Source: CBDFKV01 sp965249035
Lineage (GTDB): Bacteria; Pseudomonadota; Gammaproteobacteria; Arenicellales; Poriferihabitantaceae
DNA: 64,000 nt
Assembly (NCBI GenBank): GCA_965249035.1
Contig: CBDFKV010000007.1
Location: forward strand, 434,001-498,000
Reading direction: 5' to 3'
The notes under the pieces are model-generated. The model did not search any database. It was not told where the DNA came from and saw nothing but the letters and a program-made list of their open reading frames with translations. Position 1 is the first letter of the stretch; the number at the start of each line of letters is the position of its first letter. The position numbers and the translations under genes are program-made. Positions 17,686 to 27,006 of this stretch are shown here, piece by piece.

Positions 17686-18852
17686 CTATTTTAGAAGCTT
17701 GAAATCGTACCCAACCGCACCCGCCGGAGGATTGGGAATGATCAATGCAACCCCGCTGAGCTTGTTGGATTTGATCAGGTTTTCCTTATCGTCGGGTAAA
17801 TAGGTGGCCGCCGTATAAGTTCGGCGAGCCAAAGTTTTGCCACTGGCGTCATTCAATGACAGGGTCACATCGGGATAAGGCTGGCCAAAAGGTGCATGGT
17901 TGATCAGATTGAGCGAAATTTTTAGGCCCGTGTCTGTCCGGTCGAGACGTGATACCACTACTTCCAGTTGCGAAATATCGCTGCTTACCGGGACTTCACA
18001 CTCCGCAAACCCACAAAATGTCGAGACTAGGGGTCGAAAAGCGGGATCATCACGAATCAACGGGATAATATTTTCGCGAAACTGATAAAACGCACCCCAC
18101 AGTAAGGCAATTGTCAATAATAGCCACAATAAGCCGGACAAAGGAGTACCGGTTTTTGGGTCGGCAGTCACTTCTTGGTCTTGCTCTACTGGCTGTTCTT
18201 CGGCCACATCTTGCGATGGCGTTGTTACGGCTGGGGCAATCGATTCGGCGGTCGTACTTGCTGAGAGCGGCTCTGGTTTGATTGACGCACCGGGATCAGC
18301 CGTAAACAGCTGATGATTAACCTCGGCCGTTGTTGACTCTTCAGCCGATAATGCAGTGAATTCAGTGTCACCCTCTTCCGAGTCCAATCTACTCATTGGC
18401 ACCATTTCAACCAACTCCTCATCGGAGGATTTGGATGCAAATAGGTTATCAGCTACTGTGTGGTTGTCTTGCCAATCAAAACTACTTTCAAACACACCCG
18501 GACCAAGGTCATCCTCTCCAGATATGCGAACCTTCAATGGCTTGCCATCCCCGGTAGAGACAGTAGGTGACTGCCATTCAGATATCTCGTAGTTATCGGG
18601 CAGGATGGATTTAAACCCACCCTCATTTTGCCCTAGCATCGGAGTCAATCGCGGGCTACCAAACTCTGTATTGGATTCCTGCAAGCCAGCGCCAATGGCT
18701 GGTCCAGTTCGCTCCGGGAATTCTTCCAAGATTAATGGCGGCAACTCAAGCATTCGGCCGCACTTGATACAAGGGACGCTCGAATGGCCGACATCAAAAT
18801 CGTCTTTGGAGAGGTGATGCTCCATTCCACATTGCGGGCACCTAACTTCCAC
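17686..18852 (-). CDS. Zinc-ribbon/DUF3426 membrane protein
   Basis: This 388-residue protein starts with an MJ0042-type zinc ribbon: Cys-Pro-Gln-Cys near residues 5-8 and Cys-Ile-Lys-Cys near residue 29. A long acidic, low-complexity linker leads to one transmembrane helix (LLWLLLTIALLWGAFYQF, about residue 240), then a C-terminal DUF3426 domain with the CEVPVSSDISQLEVV and PFGQPYPDVTLSLND segments. The ribbon would be cytoplasmic and DUF3426 periplasmic. The gene regularly sits between prmA and dusB in gammaproteobacteria; function is unknown. It overlaps prmA by 11 bases. Confidence 0.85.
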   Translation of the reverse strand: MEVRCPQCGMEHHLSKDDFDVGHSSVPCIKCGRMLELPPLILEEFPERTGPAIGAGLQESNTEFGSPRLTPMLGQNEGGFKSILPDNYEISEWQSPTVSTGDGKPLKVRISGEDDLGPGVFESSFDWQDNHTVADNLFASKSSDEELVEMVPMSRLDSEEGDTEFTALSAEESTTAEVNHQLFTADPGASIKPEPLSASTTAESIAPAVTTPSQDVAEEQPVEQDQEVTADPKTGTPLSGLLWLLLTIALLWGAFYQFRENIIPLIRDDPAFRPLVSTFCGFAECEVPVSSDISQLEVVVSRLDRTDTGLKISLNLINHAPFGQPYPDVTLSLNDASGKTLARRTYTAATYLPDDKENLIKSNKLSGVALIIPNPPAGAVGYDFKLLK

Positions 18853-19741
18853 GTCGTTCCTTCCTGACAGTAATCAACGCCCAATCTCCTGTTTGATTAT
18901 AGTTAGCGACTATTAAGCCAGCATCAAAATAATGCTGATACGCGTCAACTACTTGATCGACTTGTTGACGCAATATACCCGACAGCAATAGTCGCCCACC
19001 CGGCGCCAAGAAGCTATTCATTTGTGGCGCTAACTCGATCAGTGCGCCCGCAAGAATATTAGCCACGACGATATCAAACGTCTGCCCCGATAGATCAGTA
19101 GCCTGTTGGATAGTCAATTGATCACTAACCTCATTAAGCGCTGCATTTTCTTTGGAAACGCTTTCCGCAATCGGATCAACATCGATACCAACTGCGAGCT
19201 TAGCGCCTAATTTGATCGCCCCAATAGCCAAAATCCCCGACCCACAGCCAAAATCGAGTACCCGTTTATTACGGCAGCCGATGTCACTCAAGGCTGCCAA
19301 ACACAAGGCAGTCGTGGGATGAGTGCCGGTACCAAAAGCAAGCCCCGGATTGATCAAAATAGTGGTTGCACTATGGTCAGGTGCTTCGAGCCAGCTTGGG
19401 CAAATCCACAAGCTATCGTTGATGCGGATTGGCTGGTATTGATCGACCCAGGTATTTTCCCAATCCTGATCAGGCAAGACATCTGATTCGATCAAGGCAG
19501 AGAGTGGTAGCGCCTGGCGTAGGGCATCGACAATAGTAGCAACATCCATCGCGTCACTAAACAGTCCCACTACGCGTTGCTTGCGCCAACCGGGTTCAGC
19601 CGGGTGCGCTAAATCAAAGTAGTCTTCTTCACCGGCATTCAGTTGGGTAACTGCCAGGGCATCTAATGCCTCAAAGGTCTCTACAGCGGTGGGAATTGCC
19701 GCACCTTCTACCCGACAAGTAATTTGCGTCCAGTCCGACAT
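18842..19741 (-). CDS. prmA: Ribosomal protein L11 methyltransferase
   Basis: This 299-residue SAM-dependent enzyme trimethylates L11. The N-terminal recognition domain is followed by GLAFGTGTHPTTALCL, then the SAM-binding VLDFGCGSGILAIGA (about residues 160-174) and VGIDVDPIAV-like region, then DIVVANILAGALIELAP. Length and order match E. coli PrmA. It is five bases from accC and in a conserved gammaproteobacterial neighbourhood. Confidence 0.96.
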   Translation of the reverse strand: MSDWTQITCRVEGAAIPTAVETFEALDALAVTQLNAGEEDYFDLAHPAEPGWRKQRVVGLFSDAMDVATIVDALRQALPLSALIESDVLPDQDWENTWVDQYQPIRINDSLWICPSWLEAPDHSATTILINPGLAFGTGTHPTTALCLAALSDIGCRNKRVLDFGCGSGILAIGAIKLGAKLAVGIDVDPIAESVSKENAALNEVSDQLTIQQATDLSGQTFDIVVANILAGALIELAPQMNSFLAPGGRLLLSGILRQQVDQVVDAYQHYFDAGLIVANYNQTGDWALITVRKERRGS

Positions 19742-19746
19742 ACTGC

Positions 19747-21108
19747 TTAGGTGACGTCAGCATCGGAGTCTGATCGCAGCAGCGCCTCAAGGTAGTGAAT
19801 GGTCTGGCCGCTTTGTATAAAACCTGAGTCGTCCATCAAGCGTTCGTGCAATGGAATATTGGTTTTAATCCCGTCAACCACCATTTCTTGCAAAGCACCT
19901 CGCATACGCGCAATTGCGGTATCACGGTTGCTACCGAAGGTAATTAATTTGCCAATCATTGAGTCGTAATAGGGCGGCACGGTGTAACCAGTATAGGCGT
20001 GTGAATCTACCCGAACACCAGGCCCGCCGGCCATATGATACTGGTTAATCGTGCCTGGCGATGGCAAAAAAGTTTTGGGGTCTTCTGCATTGATACGACA
20101 TTCCAGCGCATGGCCGATAATGACGATATCTTCTTGTTTGAATCGTAGCGGTAAACCACTGGCAACGCACAACTGCTCTTTGATTAGGTCGGTGCGCGTA
20201 ATCATTTCTGTGACCGGGTGCTCAACCTGAATCCGGGTATTCATTTCGATAAAATAGAATTCACCGTTCTCATATAAAAACTCGAAGGTACCAACGCCCC
20301 GATAGCCAATATCTCGGGCAGCATTGGCACATCGCATACCAATTTCATTGCGTACCGCTTCGGTAATACCGGGCGCTGGCGCTTCTTCAATGACTTTTTG
20401 ATGGCGGCGCTGCATAGAGCAGTCGCGTTCGCCCAAATGAATCGCATTGCCATGCGTGTCAACCAGCACCTGAAACTCTATATGGCGTGGCTGACCCAAA
20501 TATTTTTCCATATACACAACGCTATTCCCAAACGCTGCCCCTGCTTCGGTCTGGGTTAATTTGATGGCTGAAATCAATTCATTCGCACCATCAACCACCC
20601 TCATCCCTTTACCACCACCGCCACCTGACGCCTTTATAATGACGGGGTAGCCGATTGACTCAGCCATAGCCAACACTGCTTGCTTGCCTTCGGGGACTGG
20701 CCCGTCGGAGCCAGGAACGCATGGTACACCCGCTTTCTTCATCGCTTTGATAGCCGATATTTTGTCGCCCATCATCCGGATCGTTTCCGCTTTGGGGCCA
20801 ACGAAAATGAAACCACTAGATTCGACCCGCTCGGCAAAATCAGCATTTTCTGACAAAAAGCCATAACCGGGATGAATCGCATCCGCACCCGTAACTTCCG
20901 CTGCCGCGATCACTGCATCAATTTGCAGATAACTATCGGTTGGCGAAGCTGGCCCGATACAAACCGACTCTTCAGCTAGCTTAACGTGTTTAGTTTCTCT
21001 GTCAGCGGTGGAGTGCAACGCAACGGTTTGAATGCCGAGTTGGCGACACGCCCTTAAAATCCGTAATGCGATTTCGCCACGATTGGCTATAGCAAGTTTT
21101 CTGATCAT
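19747..21108 (-). CDS. accC: Biotin carboxylase subunit of acetyl-CoA carboxylase
   Basis: This 453-residue ATP-grasp protein carboxylates the biotin on AccB in fatty acid synthesis. It begins IRKLAIANRGEIALRILRACR and contains HPGYGFLSENADFAE, the glycine-rich loop KASGGGGGKGMRVV (about residues 159-172), HLGERDCSMQRRHQKVIEEAPAP, FIEMNTRIQVEHPVTE and ALECRINAEDP. Length agrees with E. coli. It is eight bases after accB, the standard accBC operon. Confidence 0.98.
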   Translation of the reverse strand: MIRKLAIANRGEIALRILRACRQLGIQTVALHSTADRETKHVKLAEESVCIGPASPTDSYLQIDAVIAAAEVTGADAIHPGYGFLSENADFAERVESSGFIFVGPKAETIRMMGDKISAIKAMKKAGVPCVPGSDGPVPEGKQAVLAMAESIGYPVIIKASGGGGGKGMRVVDGANELISAIKLTQTEAGAAFGNSVVYMEKYLGQPRHIEFQVLVDTHGNAIHLGERDCSMQRRHQKVIEEAPAPGITEAVRNEIGMRCANAARDIGYRGVGTFEFLYENGEFYFIEMNTRIQVEHPVTEMITRTDLIKEQLCVASGLPLRFKQEDIVIIGHALECRINAEDPKTFLPSPGTINQYHMAGGPGVRVDSHAYTGYTVPPYYDSMIGKLITFGSNRDTAIARMRGALQEMVVDGIKTNIPLHERLMDDSGFIQSGQTIHYLEALLRSDSDADVT

Positions 21109-21116
21109 GGTGCTTC

Positions 21117-21593
21117 CTAGCCGATCACAAACAAGGTTTCTCCGAACTCGACCGGATCGCCATCATCTTTCATCATTGCCACCACGACCCCGGCAGCATC
21201 GGCCTGAATCTCATTAAATGTTTTCATCGCCTCGACCACGCACAAGGTATCACCCACCGCAACCGCGTCACCGATACTCACGAATTGCTCGCTTTCTGGC
21301 CCAGGACGGGAATAGTAAGTGCCGACTGTTGGGGACTCGACTGGGTGACCTGAAACAACCTCAGGTTCTAATTCAACTGGCGCCGCCGCCGAATGGGCCG
21401 CAGCGCTCGGGCTAGTCGCTACGCCAGCAGCCATCGGTGCTTGAGTCATCATCATTGGCGCGCCACCGCGTGCAGACTTCCTGAGCCGAATCACACCAAC
21501 ACCGTCTTTCAGCATGATTTCATCCAAATCTGACGATTCGATCATGCCGATTAAGCGTTCGATATCATCAAGGCTAAGTTTTTTTATTTCCAC
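21117..21593 (-). CDS. accB: Biotin carboxyl carrier protein
   Basis: This 158-residue protein has an N-terminal MEIKKLSLDDIERLIGMIESSDLDE region, an Ala/Pro-rich linker, and the C-terminal biotinyl domain. The lysine of E-A-M-K-T-F-N-E-I (about residue 124) is the biotinylation site; the common version reads EAMKMMN. PTVGTYYSRPGPESEQFVSIGD precedes it. It is the first gene of accBC and follows aroQ in the usual order. Confidence 0.96.
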   Translation of the reverse strand: MEIKKLSLDDIERLIGMIESSDLDEIMLKDGVGVIRLRKSARGGAPMMMTQAPMAAGVATSPSAAAHSAAAPVELEPEVVSGHPVESPTVGTYYSRPGPESEQFVSIGDAVAVGDTLCVVEAMKTFNEIQADAAGVVVAMMKDDGDPVEFGETLFVIG

Positions 21594-21653
21594 CGTACAT
21601 CACCTAAATATATGTAGATTGGCCACAGCAAGCGCGAGTGCGCTGCTACAGAA

Positions 21654-22148
21654 TTAATGGTTACTGGTTTGAATTTGAGCACAAGCCGCACGCAGAGCAT
21701 AGTCATAGCCGCTTGCGCCAAGACCGCTAATCACTCCCACCGCCAGATCGGATAAATAGGAGTGATGTCTAAACGGCTCGCGCGCAAATACATTCGATAG
21801 ATGCACTTCGATAAAAGGCACACCCACCGACGCAAAAGCATCTCTTAACGCTACGCTGGTATGCGTAAATGCCGCAGGATTAATAATCACGAATTGTTCG
21901 CCCGATTGAGGTAGCGCATGGATTCGCTCAATCAATTCCGCTTCAGAGTTGCTTTGCATGAATTGCACCGTAACCCCTAAATCCTTAGCCAAAGCATTCA
22001 ATTTGACTTCGATATCGGCCAGTGTCACCGACCCATAAATCTCTGGCTCACGCGTGCCCAACAGGTTTAGGTTAGGGCCATTCATGACCAGAACGGAGGA
22101 AGATGACTTGCTCATGGATCGATTTTGATGTCGTTTGACGCTGCTCAT
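21654..22148 (-). CDS. aroQ: Type II 3-dehydroquinate dehydratase
   Basis: This small enzyme dehydrates 3-dehydroquinate in the shikimate pathway. Key motifs are VLVMNGPNLNLLGTREPEIYG, the QSNSEAELIERIH segment, IINPAAFTHTSVALRDA with its catalytic His, and EVHLSNVFAREPFRHHSYLSD. The open frame from 22148 gives 164 residues; the family is usually about 150, so an in-frame ATG 33 bases downstream (22115) may be the real start. No clear ribosome-binding site decides. It heads the aroQ-accBC-prmA string. Confidence 0.94.
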   Translation of the reverse strand: MSSVKRHQNRSMSKSSSSVLVMNGPNLNLLGTREPEIYGSVTLADIEVKLNALAKDLGVTVQFMQSNSEAELIERIHALPQSGEQFVIINPAAFTHTSVALRDAFASVGVPFIEVHLSNVFAREPFRHHSYLSDLAVGVISGLGASGYDYALRAACAQIQTSNH

Positions 22149-22283
22149 TTAGGCGCGGAGTTTACACCAGAAACTGTTGATCCGGTACATTCGGTACGCC
22201 TATCAACGCCAGAAAATACTGATGTTAGGCTTCATGTATTGTCTTGCCAAACTTGCCCTCTGCCCAGCGTCCGCGCGAAAAAC

Positions 22284-22314
22284 TTGACAGATGCCTACCC
22301 TAAAGGGGTACACT
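22284..22314 (+). promoter_or_regulatory. Candidate promoter for the aap operon
   Basis: TTGACA (22284-22289) is a perfect -35 box, and TACACT (22309-22314) is a 4/6 -10 match at a long 19-base spacing. A small TACCC/GGGTA inverted repeat lies within the spacer. It is about 115 bases upstream of aapJ. The spacing weakens the call; a regulator may assist. Confidence 0.4.
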
Positions 22315-22429
22315 CTGGGCGATTGCTGGCAAAAGCTTAGGAGAGTTTCACAGCAGAGCAGCCAGCAAGGATGGTGAGGATTTCACCGTTTTACGATCAC
22401 GATCTATATAAAACTTCAGAGGATAATCA

Positions 22430-23443
22430 ATGAAATTAACTACCCTTGCAGCCATTGCTGCAACCGTTTCTCTTACTGCGGCTGGCACTGCGCAAGCAGC
22501 TACGCTTGACGATGTCAAAGCCAAAGGCAAAGTCACTTGCGGCTTCTCACAAAGCTTGCCCGGCTTTTCAAACCCAGACGAGCAAGGCAATTGGACAGGA
22601 CTCGATGTTGACTTCTGTCGCTCAATGGCGGCAGCCGTTTTTGGTGACGCCGAAGCAATCGATGCCAAACCATTGTCGGCCAAAGTCCGCTTTACCGCGT
22701 TGACCTCCGGCGAGATTGACGTACTGCCACGTAATACTACTTGGACGATGAGCCGCGATGCACAGCATGGTGACTTCATTGGTGTCAACTATTATGATGG
22801 TCAAGGTTTCATGGTTCGTAAGGACCTGGGTGTTACATCCGCCACAGAACTGGGCGGTGCAGCGGTATGTACCAATACCGGTACTACGACCGAGCTGAAC
22901 GTTTCTGACTACTTCCGCTCACTGGGCTTGGAGTACACTTTGGTTGCTTTTGAAAAAGCCGACGAAGTGGTAGCAGCTTATGATTCAGGTCGCTGTGACC
23001 TTTACACCACTGACCAATCCGGTATTGCTGCACAACGTACCAAGCTGTCAAATCCAGATGATCACATCATTTTGCCAGAAATCATTTCCAAAGAGCCTTT
23101 AGGCCCAATGGTTCGTCACGGTGATACGCAGTGGGCAGACATCGCACGATGGTCGCTTAACTGCATGATCAACTCTGAAGAAGCGGGTGTTACTTCAGAA
23201 AATGCTGATGAAATGCTGACCTCTAAAAACCCAAGTATCCAACGCTTAATGGGCGTTAATGGTGACCTGGGCGCAATGATGGGTATTCCTAATGACTACT
23301 GCTACCAGATTATTAAGCAAGTCGGCAACTACGCTGAGTCTTATAACCGTAATGTTGGCCCAGACACCCCTCTGGCCTTGGCTCGTGGTTTGAATGCCTT
23401 ATGGAAAGATGGCGGTATCATGTATGCCCCTCCAGCTCGTTAA
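22430..23443 (+). CDS. aapJ: General L-amino acid ABC transporter, periplasmic binding protein
   Basis: This 337-residue protein starts with a clean signal peptide (hydrophobic core to AGTAQA, cut before ATLDD). The binding-protein body begins VKAKGKVTCGFSQSLPGFSNPDEQGNWTGLDVDFCRS, with VRFTALTSGEIDVLPRNTTWTMSRD and DLYTTDQSGIAAQR, a pattern seen in AapJ/BztA. It captures broad-specificity L-amino acids in the periplasm. AGAGGA lies upstream of the ATG. A 12-bp hairpin follows, then the permeases. Confidence 0.95.
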   Translation: MKLTTLAAIAATVSLTAAGTAQAATLDDVKAKGKVTCGFSQSLPGFSNPDEQGNWTGLDVDFCRSMAAAVFGDAEAIDAKPLSAKVRFTALTSGEIDVLPRNTTWTMSRDAQHGDFIGVNYYDGQGFMVRKDLGVTSATELGGAAVCTNTGTTTELNVSDYFRSLGLEYTLVAFEKADEVVAAYDSGRCDLYTTDQSGIAAQRTKLSNPDDHIILPEIISKEPLGPMVRHGDTQWADIARWSLNCMINSEEAGVTSENADEMLTSKNPSIQRLMGVNGDLGAMMGIPNDYCYQIIKQVGNYAESYNRNVGPDTPLALARGLNALWKDGGIMYAPPAR

Positions 23444-23470
23444 TTAGTTTCGTTCAATAATTACAGCTTC

Positions 23471-23518
23471 GCTGAAAGCACCCATGCTCTGCACCTTGGA
23501 TCATCCGGTGCTTTCAGC
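23471..23518 (+). promoter_or_regulatory. Intercistronic hairpin after aapJ
   Basis: GCTGAAAGCACC (23471-23482) and GGTGCTTTCAGC (23507-23518) form a perfect 12-bp stem with a 24-base loop between aapJ and aapQ. No T-run follows, so it is more likely an mRNA stabiliser or partial attenuator that keeps binding-protein mRNA above permease mRNA than a full terminator. Confidence 0.7.
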
Positions 23519-23583
23519 AATTCCCTTTCTCTCCGAGAGGGAGTCATAATTAGAACCACTACACCTTAAGAGGACTTAGACCC

Positions 23584-24786
23584 ATGGCTAATATGCCCTC
23601 GGCCCCTCCGCCACCCACGCGCAGTCTGTCGCTCAGCGACCCAAAGACTCGGGGCACCGTCGTTCAGATCATCACCATCGCAATTATCGGGTGGGCAATA
23701 TGGATGCTTCTTGACAATGCGCGCACCAATATGGCCGATCAGAATATTAAGTTCGGCTTTGATTTTTTAGAAACCCAGTCCGGTTTTGCCATCATTCAGT
23801 CATTGATTCCTTTTGATGAAGAGTCAAACTACGGCCGAGTATTCTTGGTCGGACTGGTCAACACGCTGCTCATCTCCTTTATCGGTTGTATTTTAGCCAC
23901 CCTTCTCGGCTTTATTGTCGGTGTCGGACGCCTCAGTAAAAACTGGGTTGTTAACAAGGTTGCTACGGTATACGTAGAAACCCTGCGTAATATTCCGTTG
24001 TTACTGCAAATTTTCTTTTGGTATCACGCGGTCTTAAAGCCCTTGCCTGGGCCACGCGATGTGCATGCCAAAGGCGATTCGCTGTGGATGTCGTTGACCA
24101 ATAATGGCTTAATGACAGCCAAACCGATCCCTGAAAGCGGCATCGGCGTGGTTTTATTTGGCTTGTTATTTGGCATCATCGCCGCTTTCTTAGTGGCCAA
24201 GTGGGCTAAAAAACGCCAAATGGCTACGGGACAACAATTCCCGACCTTATGGTCAACTCTAGGTTTGATCATTGGTTTGCCGGTGGTATTGTTTCTCTTG
24301 ATGGGTTCACCAATCACCATGCAACCCGGCGAGATGGGCACATTCAGACCACTTGCTGGTCAGGGTTTGAACATCATTCCTGAGTTCATTGCACTGCTGA
24401 TCGCATTGGTCGCTTACACCGCTGCATTTATCGCTGAGATCGTGCGTGCCGGTATTCAGGCTGTCAGTCATGGCCAATCCGAAGCAGCACACGCGCTTGG
24501 CCTCCGACAAGCCCCAACCTTGCGTCTGGTGGTTATTCCACAAGCCTTACGTGTCATTATCCCACCGTTGACCAGTCAGTATTTAAACCTGACTAAAAAC
24601 TCATCGTTGGCGACAGCAATCGCTTATCCAGACTTAACCGCCGTATTCGCGGGTACGGTACTCAATCAGACGGGCCGTGCGGTTGAAATTATTTTGATGA
24701 CGATGTTGGTATACCTGACCATTAGTTTGGTTACCTCAGCCTTTATGAACTGGTACAACAAACGCGTCGCATTGGTGGAGAGATAA
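23584..24786 (+). CDS. aapQ: General L-amino acid ABC transporter, permease
   Basis: This 400-residue inner-membrane permease of the His/Glu/Gln family has about eight hydrophobic segments. A conserved ABC-loop motif (EAAHALGLRQAPTLRLVVIPQALRVIIPP) lies near residue 300, with VETLRNIPLLLQIFFWY near residue 130. It is longer than simple HisM-type permeases because of a cytoplasmic/central insertion, as in AapQ. AAGAGGA precedes the ATG. It pairs with aapM, which starts two bases after its stop. Confidence 0.94.
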   Translation: MANMPSAPPPPTRSLSLSDPKTRGTVVQIITIAIIGWAIWMLLDNARTNMADQNIKFGFDFLETQSGFAIIQSLIPFDEESNYGRVFLVGLVNTLLISFIGCILATLLGFIVGVGRLSKNWVVNKVATVYVETLRNIPLLLQIFFWYHAVLKPLPGPRDVHAKGDSLWMSLTNNGLMTAKPIPESGIGVVLFGLLFGIIAAFLVAKWAKKRQMATGQQFPTLWSTLGLIIGLPVVLFLLMGSPITMQPGEMGTFRPLAGQGLNIIPEFIALLIALVAYTAAFIAEIVRAGIQAVSHGQSEAAHALGLRQAPTLRLVVIPQALRVIIPPLTSQYLNLTKNSSLATAIAYPDLTAVFAGTVLNQTGRAVEIILMTMLVYLTISLVTSAFMNWYNKRVALVER

Positions 24787-24788
24787 TC

Positions 24789-26087
24789 ATGGATTCATTT
24801 GAAAAAGCAAATCGCATGGGAGTCGTCACCGACGGTAAACTCCCTGATCTTGACCCGCCTCGCAGCACCGTTGGTGTCGTTGGCTGGTTGCGCACCAACC
24901 TGTTCAGCTCACCGATCAATTCATTATTGACCGTGCTGTCATTGGCGCTCATTGCTTACGTCCTTCCTGGCATTTTGAACTGGTCAATTTTTGACGCAGT
25001 TTGGAGTGGCGGCAACGAGGCGTGTAAAGCCAATCCAGAGGTCGCTTGCTGGACATTCCCCGGAACCTGGTGGGAATTCTTCATCTACGGCTATTACGAC
25101 AAAGCTGAAATTTGGCGCATCGATTTAAGCTTATGGATTTTGTACGCGGGCATCGCTTTTATCATTGTAGATGATGAAGCACGAGCAACCCGGCCAGCAT
25201 CTAGTATTTTGGCATTTGCATTGGCGATCATTTCGATTTTGGGCATCACTTTGATGTTACGCCATAATGCACCGACCATCGCTATCGGCTTTGGTTTGCT
25301 GATTGCGGTGGGCCTGCCGTTCTGGGCTTGGAACTTGCCGAATGGACGCGGAAAAATCGGAATGATGGTGTTGTTCCTATTCCCCATTGTCGCCTTCTTC
25401 CTGATGACTGGCGGCTTTGGCATGGCCGAAGTACCCACCAGCAAATGGGGTGGTTTTTCGCTAACCTTAGTTATCGCAATCACCGGCATCGTGGTTTCTT
25501 TGCCACTGGGTGTTTTACTAGCACTAGGCAGACGTTCTGAAATGCCGATTGTTCGTTTATTAAGCACAATCTATATTGAGTTTTGGCGTGGCATACCGTT
25601 GATCACAGTGCTGTTTATGGCTAACTTTATGTTGCCGCTATTTGCCTCTAAGGGCGCTAACCTCGACCAGCTACTGCGCGCCTTGATTGGTGTGTCGCTA
25701 TTCTCCGCAGCCTATATGGCGGAAGTCATCCGTGGTGGCATGCAGGCAATTCCTAAAGGGCAATACGAAGGCGCTATGGCGCTGGGCTTGCCCTACTGGA
25801 AAATGATGGGCTTTGTGGTCATGCCACAAGCACTGAAGATCGTCATACCCGGGATCGTGAACACGTTTATAGGTTTGTTCAAAGACACCACCTTGGTACT
25901 GATCATTGGCCTGATTGACTTCCTAAACTCAGTGCAATCAGCGATGGGCAATCCAAACTGGTCGATCAAGTCTGTTCCCTACACGGGCTATGTCTTCGTT
26001 GCGCTAATTTTCTGGATCCATTGCTACGGCATGGCGTGGTACAGCCGCCATCTCGAAGAAAAATTGCATACTGGCCATAAACGCTAA
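24789..26087 (+). CDS. aapM: General L-amino acid ABC transporter, permease
   Basis: This 432-residue permease is the AapQ partner. The C-terminal half has SLTLVIAITGIVVSLPLGVLLALGRRS, the YIEFWRGIPLITVLFM segment and an EAA-type loop (KGQYEGAMALGLPYWKMMGFVVMPQALKIVIPG). The N-terminal half holds extra membrane segments, which is the usual AapM length. It lies between aapQ (two-base gap) and aapP, indicating tight co-transcription. Confidence 0.94.
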   Translation: MDSFEKANRMGVVTDGKLPDLDPPRSTVGVVGWLRTNLFSSPINSLLTVLSLALIAYVLPGILNWSIFDAVWSGGNEACKANPEVACWTFPGTWWEFFIYGYYDKAEIWRIDLSLWILYAGIAFIIVDDEARATRPASSILAFALAIISILGITLMLRHNAPTIAIGFGLLIAVGLPFWAWNLPNGRGKIGMMVLFLFPIVAFFLMTGGFGMAEVPTSKWGGFSLTLVIAITGIVVSLPLGVLLALGRRSEMPIVRLLSTIYIEFWRGIPLITVLFMANFMLPLFASKGANLDQLLRALIGVSLFSAAYMAEVIRGGMQAIPKGQYEGAMALGLPYWKMMGFVVMPQALKIVIPGIVNTFIGLFKDTTLVLIIGLIDFLNSVQSAMGNPNWSIKSVPYTGYVFVALIFWIHCYGMAWYSRHLEEKLHTGHKR

Positions 26088-26111
26088 GAACTTATTTAGA
26101 GGATTTTCATC

Positions 26112-26894
26112 ATGAATGAAACCAATCAAACCGAACGTGTTACAGCAGGCGACGACGAAGAACTCGCAGTTAAAGTCGTCAATATGAATAAATGGTACGG
26201 TACCTTTCACGTACTCAAAGATATCAATCTCAACGTCAAAGCCGGAGAGCGAATCGTTATTTGTGGCCCATCAGGCTCAGGTAAATCAACCGTTATTCGT
26301 TGTTTGAACCGCCTGGAGGAACACCAGTCGGGTGATATCTTTGTCAATGGCATGGAGTTGACCAACAACCTCAAAAACATTGACGCCATCCGCCGCGAAG
26401 TCGGCATGTGCTTTCAGCACTTTAACCTGTTCCCGCATTTGACGGTTAAGGAGAATTGTACATTGGCCCCTATTTGGGTACGTAAAACGCCCAAGAAGGA
26501 CGCCGAAGAAACGGCTATGCACTTTTTGGAGCGGGTTAAAATCCCTGAGCAGGCGGATAAATATCCGGGTCAGTTATCAGGTGGCCAGCAGCAACGGGTA
26601 GCGATTGCGCGCAGCTTATGCATGAACCCTAAAATCATGTTGTTTGATGAGCCCACTTCTGCGCTTGACCCAGAAATGATCAAAGAAGTGTTGGACGTAA
26701 TGGTCGAGTTGGCTGAAGAAGGCATGACCATGCTCTGCGTGACGCACGAGATGGGTTTTGCCAAAACGGTTGCGGACCGCGTTATCTTTATGGATGCGGG
26801 TGAAATTATTGAGCAAAACGAACCCAACGAGTTCTTTGATAATCCGCAGCATGAGCGTACCAAGCTATTTTTAAGTCAGATTATCGATCATTAA
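26112..26894 (+). CDS. aapP: General L-amino acid ABC transporter, ATP-binding protein
   Basis: This 260-residue ATPase powers the AapQM channel. Walker A GPSGSGKSTVI lies near residue 54, the Q-loop CFQHFNLFPHLTVKEN near 101, the LSGGQQQRVAIARSLC signature near 156, Walker B IMLFDEPTSALDPEM, and the switch His in CVTHEMGF. The length is typical of GlnQ/AapP. GAGGA precedes the ATG. A strong hairpin terminator follows. Confidence 0.97.
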   Translation: MNETNQTERVTAGDDEELAVKVVNMNKWYGTFHVLKDINLNVKAGERIVICGPSGSGKSTVIRCLNRLEEHQSGDIFVNGMELTNNLKNIDAIRREVGMCFQHFNLFPHLTVKENCTLAPIWVRKTPKKDAEETAMHFLERVKIPEQADKYPGQLSGGQQQRVAIARSLCMNPKIMLFDEPTSALDPEMIKEVLDVMVELAEEGMTMLCVTHEMGFAKTVADRVIFMDAGEIIEQNEPNEFFDNPQHERTKLFLSQIIDH

Positions 26895-26924
26895 TTTTTG
26901 CTAAGGCCATTGATAATGGCTAAA

Positions 26925-26955
26925 CAAAAAACGCGCCAATTGGCGCGTTTTTTTA
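26925..26955 (+). terminator. Bidirectional rho-independent terminator after aapP
   Basis: ACGCGCCAATTGGCGCGT is a perfect palindromic stem flanked by an A-run on the left and a T-run on the right, so it can stop transcription from both sides. A smaller GCCATT/AATGGC hairpin sits just upstream at 26906-26920. It separates aapJQMP from the convergent hemerythrin-like gene. Confidence 0.9.
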
Positions 26956-27006
26956 TAACTGCTGAAAGTACCTTAGCAATTCAGGTGCAACCTTTAACTC
27001 TTAACC